Positions 23,511 to 34,650 are shown, counted from the stretch's first letter. The stretch is 64,000 nucleotides of DNA from Tachypleus tridentatus (GCF_004210375.1 NC_134831.1:2790001-2854000), one strand, 5' to 3'. Notes: generated by a model not told the origin, from the sequence alone. Numbers and translations are program-made.

Positions 23511-23615
23511 GAAGTATCAAGAAGTAATCACAGTAACCTAAAGCCAAATGTCACAAAACCTCAGGTGCCACGCCGGGCCAAAGTATCAAGAAGTAGTCAC
23601 AGTAACCTAAAGCTT
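23497..23615. repeat. Duplication of a SINE edge plus flank
   Basis: About 50 bp starting GCCACGCCGGGCC and including the SINE end and the flank AAGTATCAAGAAGTARTCAC is repeated 67 bp downstream (from about 23566). The second copy has no SINE body, so this is a local DNA duplication after insertion. Confidence 0.9.
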
Positions 23616-23774
23616 AATTGATAATGATTCGAATGCATTGATTGGTCAGTTGGGTATCCTCAACTTGTCCCGTTATATTTAGCCATAATCACAAAATATC
23701 TTTAAAAGGTTTACTATTTTAGAAGATTTAGCCATATATGTCTACACGAACTTAGAAATGTAAAATTATCCTCA

Positions 23775-24745
23775 GGAGAAGAACTATCAATCTTATTTCT
23801 TACGCTCAGTGTTAAACTTTGATCACGTTCTCCAACTATCTGTCTTTATTTCTTAGGTTTAGTTTTAAACTTTGATCACATTCTCCAACTATCTGTCTTT
23901 ATTTCTTAGACTTAGTTTTAAACTTTGGTCACGTTCTCCAACTACCTGTCTCATTTCTTAGGCTCAGTGTTAAACTTTGATAACGTTCTCCAACTATCTA
24001 TCTTTATTTCTTAGGCTTAGTTTTAAACTTTGGTCACGTTCTCCAACTATTTGTCTCATTTCTTACGCTTAGTGTTAAACTTTGATCACGTTCTCCAACT
24101 ATCTATCTTTATTTCTTAGGCTTAGTTTTAAACTTTGATCACGTTCTCCAACTATCTATCTTTATTTCTTAGGCTTAGTTTTAAACTTTGGTCACGTTCT
24201 CCAACTATTTGTCTCATTTCTTACGCTCAGTGTTAAACTTTGATCACGTTCTCCAACTATCTATCTTTATTTCTTAGGCTTAGTTTTAAACTTTGGTCAC
24301 GTTCTCCAACTATTTGTCTCATTTCTTACGCTCAGTGTTAAACTTTGATCACGTTCTCCAACTATCTATCTTTATTTCTTAGGCTTAGTTTTAAACTTTG
24401 GTCACGTTCTCCAACTATTTGTCTCATTTCTTACGCTCAGTGTTAAACTTTGATCACGTTCTCCAACTATCTATCTTTATTTCTTAGGCTTAGTTTTAAA
24501 CTTTGATCACGTTCTCCAACTATCTATCTTTATTTCTTAGGCTTAGTTTTAAACTTTGGTCACGTTCTCCAACTATTTGTCTCATTTCTTACGCTCAGTG
24601 TTAAACTTTGATCACGTTCTCCAACTATCTATCTTTATTTCTTAGGCTTAGTTTTAAACATTGATCACGTTCTCCAACTATCTGTCTTTATTTCATAGGC
24701 TTAATGTTAAACTTTGATCACGTTCTCCAATTAATCTGTTTTATT
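23775..24745. repeat. Minisatellite, ~52-bp unit, 18 copies
   Basis: CACGTTCTCCAACTATCT recurs 18 times at 52-53-bp spacing. Two monomer types alternate: one with TTATTTCTTAGGCTTAGTT, the other with TGTCTCATTTCTTACGCTCA. This gives a ~105-bp dimer over most of the array. Confidence 0.96.
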
Positions 24746-25110
24746 GCTTAAGAAATACACGAGTTATTCTAACATTCAGGTATAAATCCAAGGAAATAGA
24801 ACTTCGAAGAAAAGTGAATAACTAAATCAGTTTAATAGGATATATAGAGGAAAACTAACCGTGTCTCGGTGAATGGATTTTCTGACTTTTTGGTCATGGT
24901 GTTTTCACGTAGCTAAAAATACATGTTGTACAGCATTGGAAGTGTCTATAGAGGAAAATGTTAATTACTTGTAAGATTCTTAATTTCGTGGAAAATTCGA
25001 TGTGGTTTCATCAATATGTCTAGAAATATAAATGAATAATCATATTCATGACAACCTTAGACAATACCTTCATGTATTTTTAACTATTTTATCTTTCTTT
25101 CCATGTGTTA
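24746..25110. other. AT-rich sequence, no gene seen
   Basis: No feature supported. Confidence 0.5.
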
Positions 25111-25124
25111 ATTCACTCATTTTA

Positions 25125-25390
25125 GGCCCGACGTGGCGAGGTGGTTAAGGCACTCGACTCGTAATCTAAGGGTCTCGGATTCGAATCCCTGTCATATCAA
25201 ACATGCTCGCTCTTTCAGCCGTGGGGACGTTATAATGTGCGGTCAATCCTACTATGCGTTGGTAAAAGAGTAGTCCAAGAGTAAATGGTAGGTAGGGATA
25301 ATTAACTGCCTTCCCTCTAGTCGTACACTATTAAATTAGGGACGGCTAGTGCAGATAGCTCTCATGTTGCTTTGCGCGAAATTCAAAAAA
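25125..25390 (+). mobile_element. Family A SINE, full length
   Basis: GGCCCGACGTGGCGAGGTGG head, B box GATTCGAATCC, tail TTTGCGCGAAATTC. Imperfect duplication ATTCACTCATTTTA / AATCACTGATTTT on the two sides. Confidence 0.9.
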
Positions 25391-25594
25391 CAAACAATCA
25401 CTGATTTTTTATTATTTTTTACTGAATTGTTAGTATATGCGACGCTAAACATTGGTATTTATTTCCTAGCCAGTTACATGCTCTATTTTACTGTTTATTT
25501 GTTATACTTATTAATTCGGCTAAAGCTTTTATGTAAGCGAATATTTAATCAAGGATGTTGCTAAAGCACGTAACTGATAATAACACTCTTTCTT

Positions 25595-25864
25595 GTTTTT
25601 TTTTAATTTCGTGTGAAGCTACATGAGAGCTATCTGCGCTAGCCGTCCCTAATTTAGCAGTGTAAGACTAGAGGGAAGGCAGCTTGTCATCACAACCCAT
25701 GGCTAACTATTGTGCTATTCTTTTACCAACGAATAGTGGGATTGACCGTAACATTACAACGCCCCCACGGCTGAAAGGGCAAGCATGTTTGGTGTGATGG
25801 GGATTCGAACTAGCGACCCATGGATTACTAGTCGAGTGCCTTAACCACCTGGCCATGCCGGGCC
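25595..25864 (-). mobile_element. Family A SINE, full length
   Basis: Reverse copy with TTAACCACCTGGCCATGCCG head. Duplication CTCTTTCTT at about 25586-25594 and 25865-25873. It lies 29 bp from the next, oppositely oriented copy, so the two form an inverted pair. Confidence 0.93.
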
Positions 25865-25893
25865 CTCTTTCTTATAACTTTCTATTACAGTTG

Positions 25894-26165
25894 GGCCCGG
25901 CTTGACTAGCTGGTTAGAGCTCTTGAGTCGCAATCTGAAGGTCGCGGGTTTGAATCCCCGTCCCACTAAACGTACTAACCCTCTCAGTCGCTGGGTCATT
26001 ATAATGTGGAAGTCAATTACTATTCGTTAGTAAAAGAGGAGCCCCCAAGAGTTAGCAGTGGGTAGTGATGACTGGCTGCCTTCCCTATAGTATTTCACTG
26101 CTAAATTAGGGACTGCTAAGGCAGATATTCCTCGCGTAGTTTTACGCTAATTTCAAAACAAGCAA
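25894..26165 (+). mobile_element. Family A SINE, full length
   Basis: GGCCCGGCTTGACTAGCTGG head, body intact, tail TTTTACGCTAATTTC. 14-bp duplication TTCTATTACAGTTG / TTCTATTTCAGTTG at 25880-25893 and 26166-26179. Confidence 0.94.
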
Positions 26166-26257
26166 TTCTATTTCAGTTGAATATGTGTGGTTACTTTTTA
26201 ATCGAATTGTCAGTGTTCCTCTTGTCTGTTTTACTGTTTTTACATCATTGAGTCTAG

Positions 26258-26387
26258 TGCGTGTGTGTGTTTTTTTTTATATCAGAGCCACATCGGGCTA
26301 TCTTCTGAGCCAACCGAGAGGAATCGAACCCCTGATTTTATGGTTGTAAATCTGTAGACTTGCCGCTGTACTAGCGGGGGGTCATTA
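26258..26387 (-). mobile_element. Family D SINE
   Basis: T-rich and GT tail complement, GCCACATCGGGCTATCTTC, AATCGAACCCCTGATTTTA, head side GCCGCTGTACTAGCGGGGG. Confidence 0.88.
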
Positions 26388-26705
26388 GGTCCGTTAGGTG
26401 TATTTTAATAATCTACAGTTAAGTGGTAAAAACACTGTGACTTTTAACCTCCTTTTAACGGTGGTTGTCGGGAAAATATTTGGTTTGCTAAAGCCAGCTG
26501 CAGTTTTTTTCATTTGGCCGCGACAGGGTGCTATTGTAATGTAAGCTTACAATACGTAGCGCACGTAGCATGCAATAAGTGCACATAAACAAAGGGCTTT
26601 TTATAACACTTATTTAAAACAGTTCTGTATTAAAGCACTGTGAATGTTTTATTTCAGTCATATGGATAACCTGCAAAGAAAATATACATTTTTTCAATTA
26701 TATAT
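26388..26705. other. Unique sequence, no gene seen
   Basis: No feature supported. Confidence 0.45.
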
Positions 26706-26806
26706 ACCTATGGATTTACAACGCTGAAATCAGGGGTTCGATTTCCCTCAGTAGACTCAGCAGATAGTCCGATGTGGCTTTGCTATAGGAAAATCACACA
26801 CACAAA
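26706..26806 (+). mobile_element. Family D SINE, 5'-truncated
   Basis: Starts at TATGGATTTACAACGCTG, keeps the B box GGGGTTCGATTTCCC, and ends GGCTTTGCTATAGGAAAATC plus CA repeats. Confidence 0.85.
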
Positions 26807-26957
26807 ATGAAATATAAGCTAGTTGTTATGGTGATGTCATCAATATATTGTGAAATTAGTAATATCAAATGTTAGAACCTCCGAAGGTCAAAGTCTATCC
26901 TTTGTTTCAAGTAAACCGTATAAATTACCACAGTGTTGTGTATCATCAAGTAGTTTG

Positions 26958-27061
26958 TATCTTAGAACGGCTTGTATGGGTATTAACACTTTTATTGATA
27001 AGCAGAGAACAACATTTTGACCTTCCTAGGTCATCTTCTGGTTGACAAAAATAGTTTGCAA
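26958..27061 (+). repeat. Left arm of a ~100-bp inverted pair (unclassified element)
   Basis: Contains AGAACGGCTTGTATGGGTA, GATAAGCAGAGAACAAC and CTTCCTAGGTCATCTTCTGG. A diverged reverse copy lies at 27988-28090. The motif order recalls the terminal repeats of Penelope-like elements, but that is a guess. Confidence 0.6.
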
Positions 27062-27234
27062 GTGGCCGTTGCCGGTGCAACTAATACTCTTGTCACACGT
27101 CACTGTGGTTTATTTTACATTTTTCCAATGGCTATCAGTAGAAATATCCTTTATAGTACAACTCATTGAACCAACATAAATGTAACGAGTATATAGACAA
27201 ATGACATATTGCAATGTTATTATATAAAATAACG

Positions 27235-27516
27235 TTTGTTTGTTTGTTTTTGGAATTTCGCACAAAGCTACTCGAGGGCTATCTGTGCTAGCCGTCCCTA
27301 ATTTTGCAGTGTAAGACTAGAGGGAAGGCAGCTAGTTATCACCACCCACCGCCAACTCTTGGGCTACTCTTTTACCAACGAATAGTGGGATTGACCGTAA
27401 CATTATAACGCCCCCACGGCTGGGAGGACGAGCATGTTTGGCGCGATTCAGGCGCGAAGCCGCGACCCTCAGATTACGAAGCGCACGCCTTAACGCGCTA
27501 GGCCATGCCGGGCCTG
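27235..27516 (-). mobile_element. Subfamily B SINE, GC-rich head variant
   Basis: Carries the variant GGCTGGGAGGACGAGCATG in place of the usual GGCTGAAAGGGCGAGC, and a head with GGCGCGATTCAGGCGCG and CGCTAGGCCATGCCGGGCC. Perfect 12-bp duplication TATAAAATAACG at 27223-27234 and 27517-27528. Confidence 0.95.
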
Positions 27517-27528
27517 TATAAAATAACG

Positions 27529-27987
27529 AAATAGTTGCTAAGAGTAACATATAGTGATTAATATTTGTACACGACCTTGTTCCAGTTTCTCTCAAGATTC
27601 GTTAATAAGATATTGAAGAGACAGATTGTACTTGTGGTAAGCCATGTAGAAGTCCCACATCAACTGAGAAAACTGCTGAGGCTAGTAGAAATATGAAACT
27701 TGGACTACAAACCTGTACAGTAAATGCTGTAAAGTACCATACAGTTTTCACCACCAATGAGGTTTCTATTCTGTAGTAACGATATGTATTATAAAGTTTT
27801 GCACTGTTGTTGCGAAGACATAAAGTGAAGTACGCCCCGTGGACACTTCGCACACTTCCAAACCTCAAAACAACTTTCCAGGAAGTGACCAGAATACCAA
27901 GAAAAAAAGAGTTGTTGTTGTTGTGATTTCTGTTGTTACATGATTGTGAGACACTGAATGCCAGACAAACTATCAATTAAAAAAAAA
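27529..27987. other. Sequence between the inverted arms
   Basis: No intact open frame. A plus-strand patch reading DCTCGKPCRSP near 27624 is too short to assign. A 124-codon minus-strand frame (27602-27976) has no recognised domain. Confidence 0.35.
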
Positions 27988-28090
27988 CAACGGTTTCTTG
28001 CAAATTCTCTTAATCAACCTGAAGATGACCTAGGAAGACGTTGTTTTACTCCTTATCAGCAAGTGTTACCAGCCGTTCTGAGATACAATT
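27988..28090 (-). repeat. Right arm of the ~100-bp inverted pair
   Basis: Reverse complement shows AGAACGGCTGGTAACAC, TGATAAGGAGTAAAACAAC and CTTCCTAGGTCATCTTCAGG, matching 26958-27061 at roughly 75%. Confidence 0.6.
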
Positions 28091-28744
28091 TTATTTCAAG
28101 TAGGTTTATCGTCATAAAGGCATCACGCAGTTTAATAAATACGTTATTCGTATATGTAAATAAGGTTGTTATAGCTCCTCATATATTGCTTTCATGAATA
28201 TGTAGTAACTCTGTGAGTGATTATTATTATTGGGCTAGGTTTATATTTTATTAGGTTTGTACGTCCAGATCACTCAAAGGTGTCCTTATCTTTACTTTCA
28301 TCTCGTCAGTTCACTTCTTGTATCACTGTCGACCACAACAACAGACAGCTTGACGTCTAACCCTGACAATCCACTGGTTTATAGCGTTTCAGGCTAGTTT
28401 TTGATACTTCTGAAAGTGTTTAGATTAAGTAAACATTCTCTATGTGTATGTGTTTCTTATGATAGCGATAGGTATTTGTATACCTTCAACAAAATGTAAA
28501 CACTCTCGTGACCATTAGTCTATACGATCACCAAAGGTAAATTATTAAGTAGTCCAATTTTATTAATACATATTAATTACTAGTTTAGGTTTTACGTTTT
28601 GACTGTTGACCTACTGTCATTTTAAAAGACATCCTAAGATATACTAGTTTGTCGTTTTACTAATCGAGATTCGATTCGGGGTTTCCTTGAGAGAAAAGCT
28701 GCTGTGTTTCCACCAATCCTGGTTGTTCGAATTAATATTTTGTG
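28091..28744. other. AT-rich sequence, no gene seen
   Basis: No feature supported. Confidence 0.5.
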
Positions 28745-28847
28745 CCACAACAGTGGCGGATTTACATCGCTTAAAGCCGAGTTTCGATATCCGTGGTGGG
28801 CAGAGTACGAATACCCCATTGTTTAGTTGTGTGCTTAATTCAAACAA
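28745..28847 (+). mobile_element. Family C SINE
   Basis: CAACAGTGGCGGATTTACATC, GAGTTTCGATATCCGTGG B box, GGGCAGAGTACGAATACCCC, tail GTTGTGTGCTTAATTC plus AAC. Confidence 0.8.
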
Positions 28848-28904
28848 CGACATAATATTTTGTATTTTAAAACTGATCTAAACAGATCAACTCCATCAAA
28901 ATAT

Positions 28905-29075
28905 TTAACAAAAACGCAGACATTTATGTTTTAACAGAGACACATACGTTCCTTCGATTTTCTGTTTTTAACAGAAACACGTACGTTCGATATTTCGTTT
29001 TAACAAAAACACATACGTTCTTTCGATTTTTTGTTTTTTAACAGAAACAAGTAAATTCTTCGTGTTTTCTGTTAC
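28905..29075. repeat. Degenerate tandem repeat, 3-4 copies
   Basis: TTTTAACAGAAACACATACG followed by TTCKTTCGATTTTYTGTTT recurs about every 40-55 bp with substitutions. Confidence 0.65.
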
Positions 29076-29610
29076 TTTACAAGGGATTTCGAAAAACAAA
29101 ATAAAATTATAAAAAAAACTTTGCTTATGAGTTTTTCGACATTATTAATAATAATTTATTCTAGTCAAGTATGAAATCACTTCGTAATTTTGCTTTGGAC
29201 TGACTGTCGATTTGCAATAAACATTTTTACCCCAAAAGTTAGAAGAGATGGACTTTCAAATCCATGAAATGCAGTAGCAATAATAATCATTATAATAGTA
29301 ACCATACAGGGATTGAAAATTTACCAGTTCCAAAACACACTCACACAGATATATATAAAACTACTATTTTAATGTATTACTTCTCTGTAAAACGTATTAA
29401 GCTAAGCACACTTAATACACATAGAACACGAGTTTGCCTGTGTATTATTTTTTGAATTAATATAATAGAAGAATCACTGAAATATATTTAACAGAAACAC
29501 GTGCACTCTTGGCACGTGAGATTATATCTATTATTTGAGAAGGGAATTTGTAAAACAAATAGCAAGGGTTTTCTATTCGCAATTTACTCTAACTACATTT
29601 CATGTGCGTT
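29076..29610. other. AT-rich sequence, no gene seen
   Basis: No feature supported. Confidence 0.45.
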
Positions 29611-29701
29611 AAGCTGCCATATTGAGCTACCAGCAATGATAAACCCGGAATATCGTACCCCGGATTTTAGCGTTTTAAGACCATGGACTTATCAAGCATA
29701 A
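29611..29701 (-). mobile_element. Family C-like SINE, decayed
   Basis: AATATCGTACCCCGGATTTT and TAGCGTTTTAAGACCATGG match the B-box to head side of family C in reverse. Confidence 0.55.
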
Positions 29702-29977
29702 GGGTCATATGCAAAATAATTTGTATCAATATAGCGTATATTTTGTATCATATAAACTAAATAGGTGGACAGCAGCCGTAACTTTTTAACGTCAAATTTT
29801 TACGGTTTTGGAAACAATTTCTACTGTTGAACTTGATAATAGTTCTAAGTTTGTGGTTGTTAACCACAGATAGATTATATTACAGATGAGTATTTTTCTT
29901 AAAATAATTCTTCTAGATTTAACTTGTATTGATTTGTTGTCTTTAGGCTTATTTGAAGTTGCCTTTTGAAGTTATTG

Positions 29978-30097
29978 TGCGTGTGTTTTTCATATAACAT
30001 AGCCACATCAAGCTATCTACTGTGTCCGCCAAGAGGAATCGAACCTCTTATTTTATCGTTGTAAATTCGTAGACTTATCGCTGTCACAGCGGAGGAT
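29978..30097 (-). mobile_element. Family D SINE
   Basis: GTGTGTTTTTCATATAAC tail side, GCCACATCAAGCTATCTAC, GAGGAATCGAACCTC B box, TAGACTTATCGCTGTCACAG head. Confidence 0.82.
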
Positions 30098-30741
30098 AAT
30101 TAGCGTGAGGCCACTCCCACAGGAAAGAGAACTTAGTGGTGTGAGGTTATGAGCAGCAGTCAACCTACCATGAAAAAAATAAAAATATATATTTGATAAA
30201 ATAAAATAAAACTAATGGGAACCCTCCGCGATCATATAGGGAACGAAAACATTTTATTTTTACATAAATTCTTACGTTACAAGTTTTACACTACTCTTGT
30301 CCTGCATAGCATTTGCTAAATGCAATTTTTTTATGGATTTTTGTCATTCATTGTGCAATAAACAGTCGGAAGTTTTGTATCTGTGGAATTTATTTAGTAA
30401 AACACCTCGTGTCTTTCTTTTCTGGACTGGTTTTTAAGGTTTTTTTTCCTTGAAACATTAAACCAAATAGTAATAGGCAGGTTTTGAGAAAAAACAACTA
30501 AAAACTACACAATGTTATTTTCTTATAATAAATATACTTTTTGTTTTATCGATGAGAAATAAAAACGACTTATTTCTGAACTGTATTTTTATTTTGCTGT
30601 CTAACTATGAAGTATGCCCCTGCAATTGCAGGATAAACATAAACCTGATAAACTAATGACTGACCGACAAAAGGAATAAATATAAGGGGGCCTAATTAAT
30701 TTTTATGCGTGGAAGAGGCTTTCTGTTGCAGTTAGTGCACA
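30098..30741. other. AT-rich sequence, no gene seen
   Basis: No feature supported. Confidence 0.45.
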
Positions 30742-31577
30742 CTGAGGTGTGTACAATGTACAAATAGTATTCTACCCCACGAACAAGCCATTTCTCTAGA
30801 CCTCACATCCATGTTGCGAAGAAACGTGTTCAAAGACAGACGTATCTCTTACCCCTGTCGTAATAAAAATGAACAGACAAGAAAAGCAACGTGTTTGTAT
30901 CAAGTTTTGTGTGCAAAATGGTAAAGGAGAAATAGAAATCCTCGAAATGTTAAGAACTGCCTTTGGTGATGACTGTTTACGTTAGGCTGTCGTTTATCAG
31001 TAAATAAAACGCTTACAAGATGGCCGGGAATCGGTCAGAGATGATCCACGTTCTGGGCAACCGTCGGCATCATCCACTGATGAAACGGTCGGTAAGGTTA
31101 GAGATAGTTAGCCAGGCCTTTTATAAAGAGGTCTTAATTTGCTTAAGAGACAAAGTTAGAAGAAACCGCCACGAGCTGTGGGAGAATGGTCACTGGTTTC
31201 TTCATTAGGACAACGGACATCACACACTGCTGTGTCCGTTCAGTAAGTTTTCGCAGAAAAAACATTCCTGTGGCACCACATCTCCCGTACTGTCCCGATC
31301 TTGCCCCGTGTGATTTTTTTTGTCCCAAAAATCAAAATTAATTTAAAAGGAAAGAGATTTGATGACACTCCAACCATCCATAGTAATGTGATAACAGAAC
31401 CTAGTCGTATGACAGTTGAAGACTTCCAGCATTGCTTCTGACAATAACAGAAACGTTGGAACAAGTGTGTATCAGTTTGGGGTGATTACTTTAAAAGTTA
31501 TAGCACATAATACTAATGTATGTACATTATTCTTCGGAATAAAAGTGAAGTCTTAGAACTTTTTGGTAGCACCTCGT
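30742..31577 (+). mobile_element. Mariner element, internally deleted
   Basis: The right end reads back as CGAGGTGCTACCAAAAAGTTC, a typical mariner terminus, beside a TA. The left end (CTGAGGTGTGTACAATG) is diverged and less certain. Only about 836 bp separate them, against ~1.3 kb for a complete mariner: the middle of the transposase gene is gone. Confidence 0.78.
30869..31500 (+). pseudogene. Mariner transposase, deleted and frameshifted
   Basis: From ATG at 30869 the frame reads MNRQEKQRVCIKFCVQNGKG with the mariner N-terminal DNA-binding fold, then RESVRDDPRSGQPSASSTDE (the linker motif). In-frame stops occur after DDCLR and after VVYQ. The segment holding the first catalytic aspartate is deleted: the sequence jumps, with a frame change, to FYKEVLICLRDKVRRNRHEL and WFLH, where a stop replaces the His before the second catalytic Asp (DNG). 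The rest (LLCPFSKFSQKKHSC, FDDTPTIHSNVI-type C-terminus) is out of frame in places. It cannot be functional. Confidence 0.9.
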
Positions 31578-31579
31578 AT

Positions 31580-33960
31580 ACATGGAGTTTACGGAAATAA
31601 ACGAGATTTGATTTTGCGTGTACTGGAATATTCGTATAAATAGGTAAATATCCGTTCGTTGCTAGGTCTTTTCGTACAACATAACAATGCCAGGCTCAAT
31701 ATTGGTCATCATTTAACGACCAGAACAGATAAGTTCGGATGGGGAGTCCTTCCCTATGCAACATATAGTTAGGAAGGACCTAACATCCATTGAATTTTAC
31801 CTTTCTAGTCCTTACGAGTACAGATTTTCTAAACACTAAGTTCAGATAAAGAATTTAAAGCTTCTGTGCTCAGTTGGGCTTCTAACATCACATCTGAAGT
31901 TTATCACATTGGGAATAAGAAAACTCATTGAACGATGGTGAAAAAACAACAACATAAGTACTTAACACGAACTATTCTGGGAAGTGATATCTTGTTGCTC
32001 TTATCCTAATCACATATGGCATGCTTGTTGGTTGAAATGTGACACGTTCCTTAACCTAAAGAAAAAATAACACGTTCTCGTACGAAGTTCATTTGAAGCA
32101 TTTTAAAGAAATGTTATTTCGACTGTAAACGTGTCTGAAACTCTCCAAAGTAATCGAGTTTATTCTGATTATTTCTGAAATTTTTTAAGACATACATAGT
32201 AGATTAGAGTAGTTAAATCACGATAAACAAATATATATATTATCATTTCTTGCTTACTTCTTACATTATCTTACTATGACATGTTTAAAATTAACTTTCA
32301 CGTTTTGTCTGAGATACTCAATTTGTTTTTGCTTTTTTCTCGTAATAATATGCACTTAATTTCCCTCATACACTTTAAGAGACGATTATAATATGATATA
32401 TATATACGATAACAAATTATGATAAGGCAGAGACACTTATAATGGACAGTTTTATTACGCTGTTCATTTTATTTCTCACCCTCTCCTACATACTTAATTG
32501 CCATGTAATGAATTGCTGTATTTAGTATGCACAGTGCATTGTACCAAAGCTAAAGTTGAACGTTAACACGCAAGAGTAATAAAGCAGATAGGAAACGTGC
32601 AGAAACAACAAGAAATTAAGGAGATGATGAATTAGTTCTTTGATTTACCAAACCTTGTTGTCTTGAATCTGTGATGAACATGAGCTCCAAATTTATAATA
32701 AAACTATTTTCTGGAAATGACTCTCATCTTATTTACTGAGGACTAACCACACTTGAGTTCCAGAGCCATTAGAACTAGTTTACTTCACACAAAACTACAT
32801 GTTCAATAGAAATACTTTAGTTTTTACGAAGTTCCAGGTCCTTCAAAACTACTTTCTTTGACACAAAGTTCCAGTTCTATTAGAACTGCTATTGAATGTC
32901 AAAGATTACAAGCTTTATTGCGCATTAGCCACCAATTAACTCATTATTAATAAGAATTTTTAGCATATAATCAAACATACACGAGGTTTATTTGAATGTA
33001 ATTATTATTTTACACTTGCAAACCCAAACCACAATATTCTTTACGAAGTATATCTAACGTTGGTTTAAATTCTTTGGAATTTTCTGCATGTGAAGAAATA
33101 TACAAAGTTATGTGTACTTTAATAAAAGCCAAATCTTCTTGGAACCTTTAGGATTTTCGTTATAGTTTTCCATTATGCTTAAATTATATAACTAAAATGT
33201 TAACAGTAAAAAAGAAAACTTACTAATTTATCACAAGTTATTATTGATAAAAGATGATTCATTCATTATATGCGCACGTTAGCATCCATCATCCACAGTT
33301 GAATGGCTTGATTATCATAACTGTTTGTATGATATTTGGGAAACTGTTTGACAGGATACATGAGTTATTTTATTTTAGGGTTTTCGTCTGAGAAGGAAGA
33401 CAAAAACACCATGAGATGTGTCACACTTCCACTTTTTTTAACAGACTTTTGGATTTAAATTTAAAAACACAAGTAATTAATCAGTTGATTATTATCTTCC
33501 ACAGAGCAGATAATGCAATTATCAGCTAAAGAAATCATTAGAAATTTAATGAAAAAACAAAGAAGGAAGAGAAACATTATCTAAAATTGTCTTTATTACA
33601 ATTTCTGTTTCCTTAACAGGTACCAAGAGTCTCGGCTAGTTTTATATATATAAAAGTTGAAGAACTTTTATTAGAAGATGAAGGGAGTTTATAGATGTAG
33701 GGGAAAACAAATGTTGAAGTTTATCAAAAATATAACTTTTAATTATTTCTGTGATAAAAAGAACTGATCAGTTTGGATCTGTTAACAATTGTAGACTTTT
33801 TTTATTCCAAGTCAGCATGAAATATAGTTGTTGATATTCCAGTTATATATAAATAACAGTCACTGTTAGGAGGTATTACCACATATATACTTTAATAATA
33901 TAATAATTTTCTATCTCAAACTTCATGATGTTGGAAAAACACGTAGATTCAAGAAATAGT
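31580..33960. other. Long AT-rich stretch, no gene seen
   Basis: About 2.4 kb without SINEs, the longest such gap here. A weak repeat of GAGTTCCAGAGCCATTAGAA-type phrases occurs at about 32745-32905 (three diverged copies). Nothing coding supported. Confidence 0.45.
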
Positions 33961-33963
33961 GAT

Positions 33964-34016
33964 AGAAATGAATAAAAACCAGAGCGCTCGAGTTATGGGT
34001 GTTTTTATTCATTTCT
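33964..34016. repeat. Hairpin, 16-bp perfect arms
   Basis: AGAAATGAATAAAAAC (33964-33979) pairs perfectly with GTTTTTATTCATTTCT (34001-34016) across a 21-base loop containing a GAGCGCTC palindrome. Confidence 0.9.
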
Positions 34017-34103
34017 GTGCTTTAAATTTGTTGGAATGAACTCAAAGTACGGGAAATCGTCGTTTCTTATCATCTACCAAACTATACGCACGTGCCAAAT
34101 GTC

Positions 34104-34202
34104 CATTGTTACTGCTGTCGTTATGCTGTTCATCATTATTACCAAACTTAGTAGGATAGTTTGGTAATAATGATGAACAACATAACGACAGCAGTAACAA
34201 TG
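34104..34202. repeat. Long hairpin, 45-bp arms, 9-base loop
   Basis: Arms 34104-34148 and 34158-34202 are reverse complements with a single mismatch (C versus T at the ATGCTG/ATGTTG position). Arm start CATTGTTACTGCTGTCGTTA; loop TAGTAGGAT. A transcript would fold into a ~99-nt stem-loop. No SINE or transposon family here matches it. Confidence 0.97.
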
Positions 34203-34287
34203 AAGACATACAAGCAGTAAATAGACATGATTTGTATAACAAGATCTATAGAAACTTGAAGCATATAATTCGAACAATACTACGTTT

Positions 34288-34317
34288 AGATGTGTTAATA
34301 CAGCTGTTAACACATCT
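34288..34317. repeat. Hairpin, 11-bp perfect arms
   Basis: AGATGTGTTAA and TTAACACATCT with an 8-base loop, the third hairpin within 360 bp. Confidence 0.88.
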
Positions 34318-34324
34318 GTCACCT

Positions 34325-34650
34325 TAATATAAATATTGTTCTTTCTTTTCTGTCATTTGATAACTAAAAACAGTATGACAATTAAACTAGAAATTTGGAA
34401 TTTCTTAAATTGACACAGTTGTGGAAAATGCCTTTGTTATACAAATCATGTCTATTTTGAGTTACAACATATAAGAAAGATAAGTTAAAACTGCTATTGG
34501 AACGATAAGGTTTCATTATTAAATGTGTACTTACACAAAGCCAGGTAAGGACTGTCACTGTGGTTGGACAATTTTGGAAACGTTTCCAAAAAACAAACTT
34601 TATTATTCAAAACTCATAGCCTAAGACTTCTGACTGTTAGTTGGGGAAAA
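34325..34650. other. AT-rich sequence, no gene seen
   Basis: No feature supported. Confidence 0.45.

Noticed and set aside
27602..27976. A 124-codon minus-strand frame
   Set aside because: No recognisable domain, unusual low-complexity start (NNRNHNNNN), and it lies between the arms of a repeat; not enough for a gene call.
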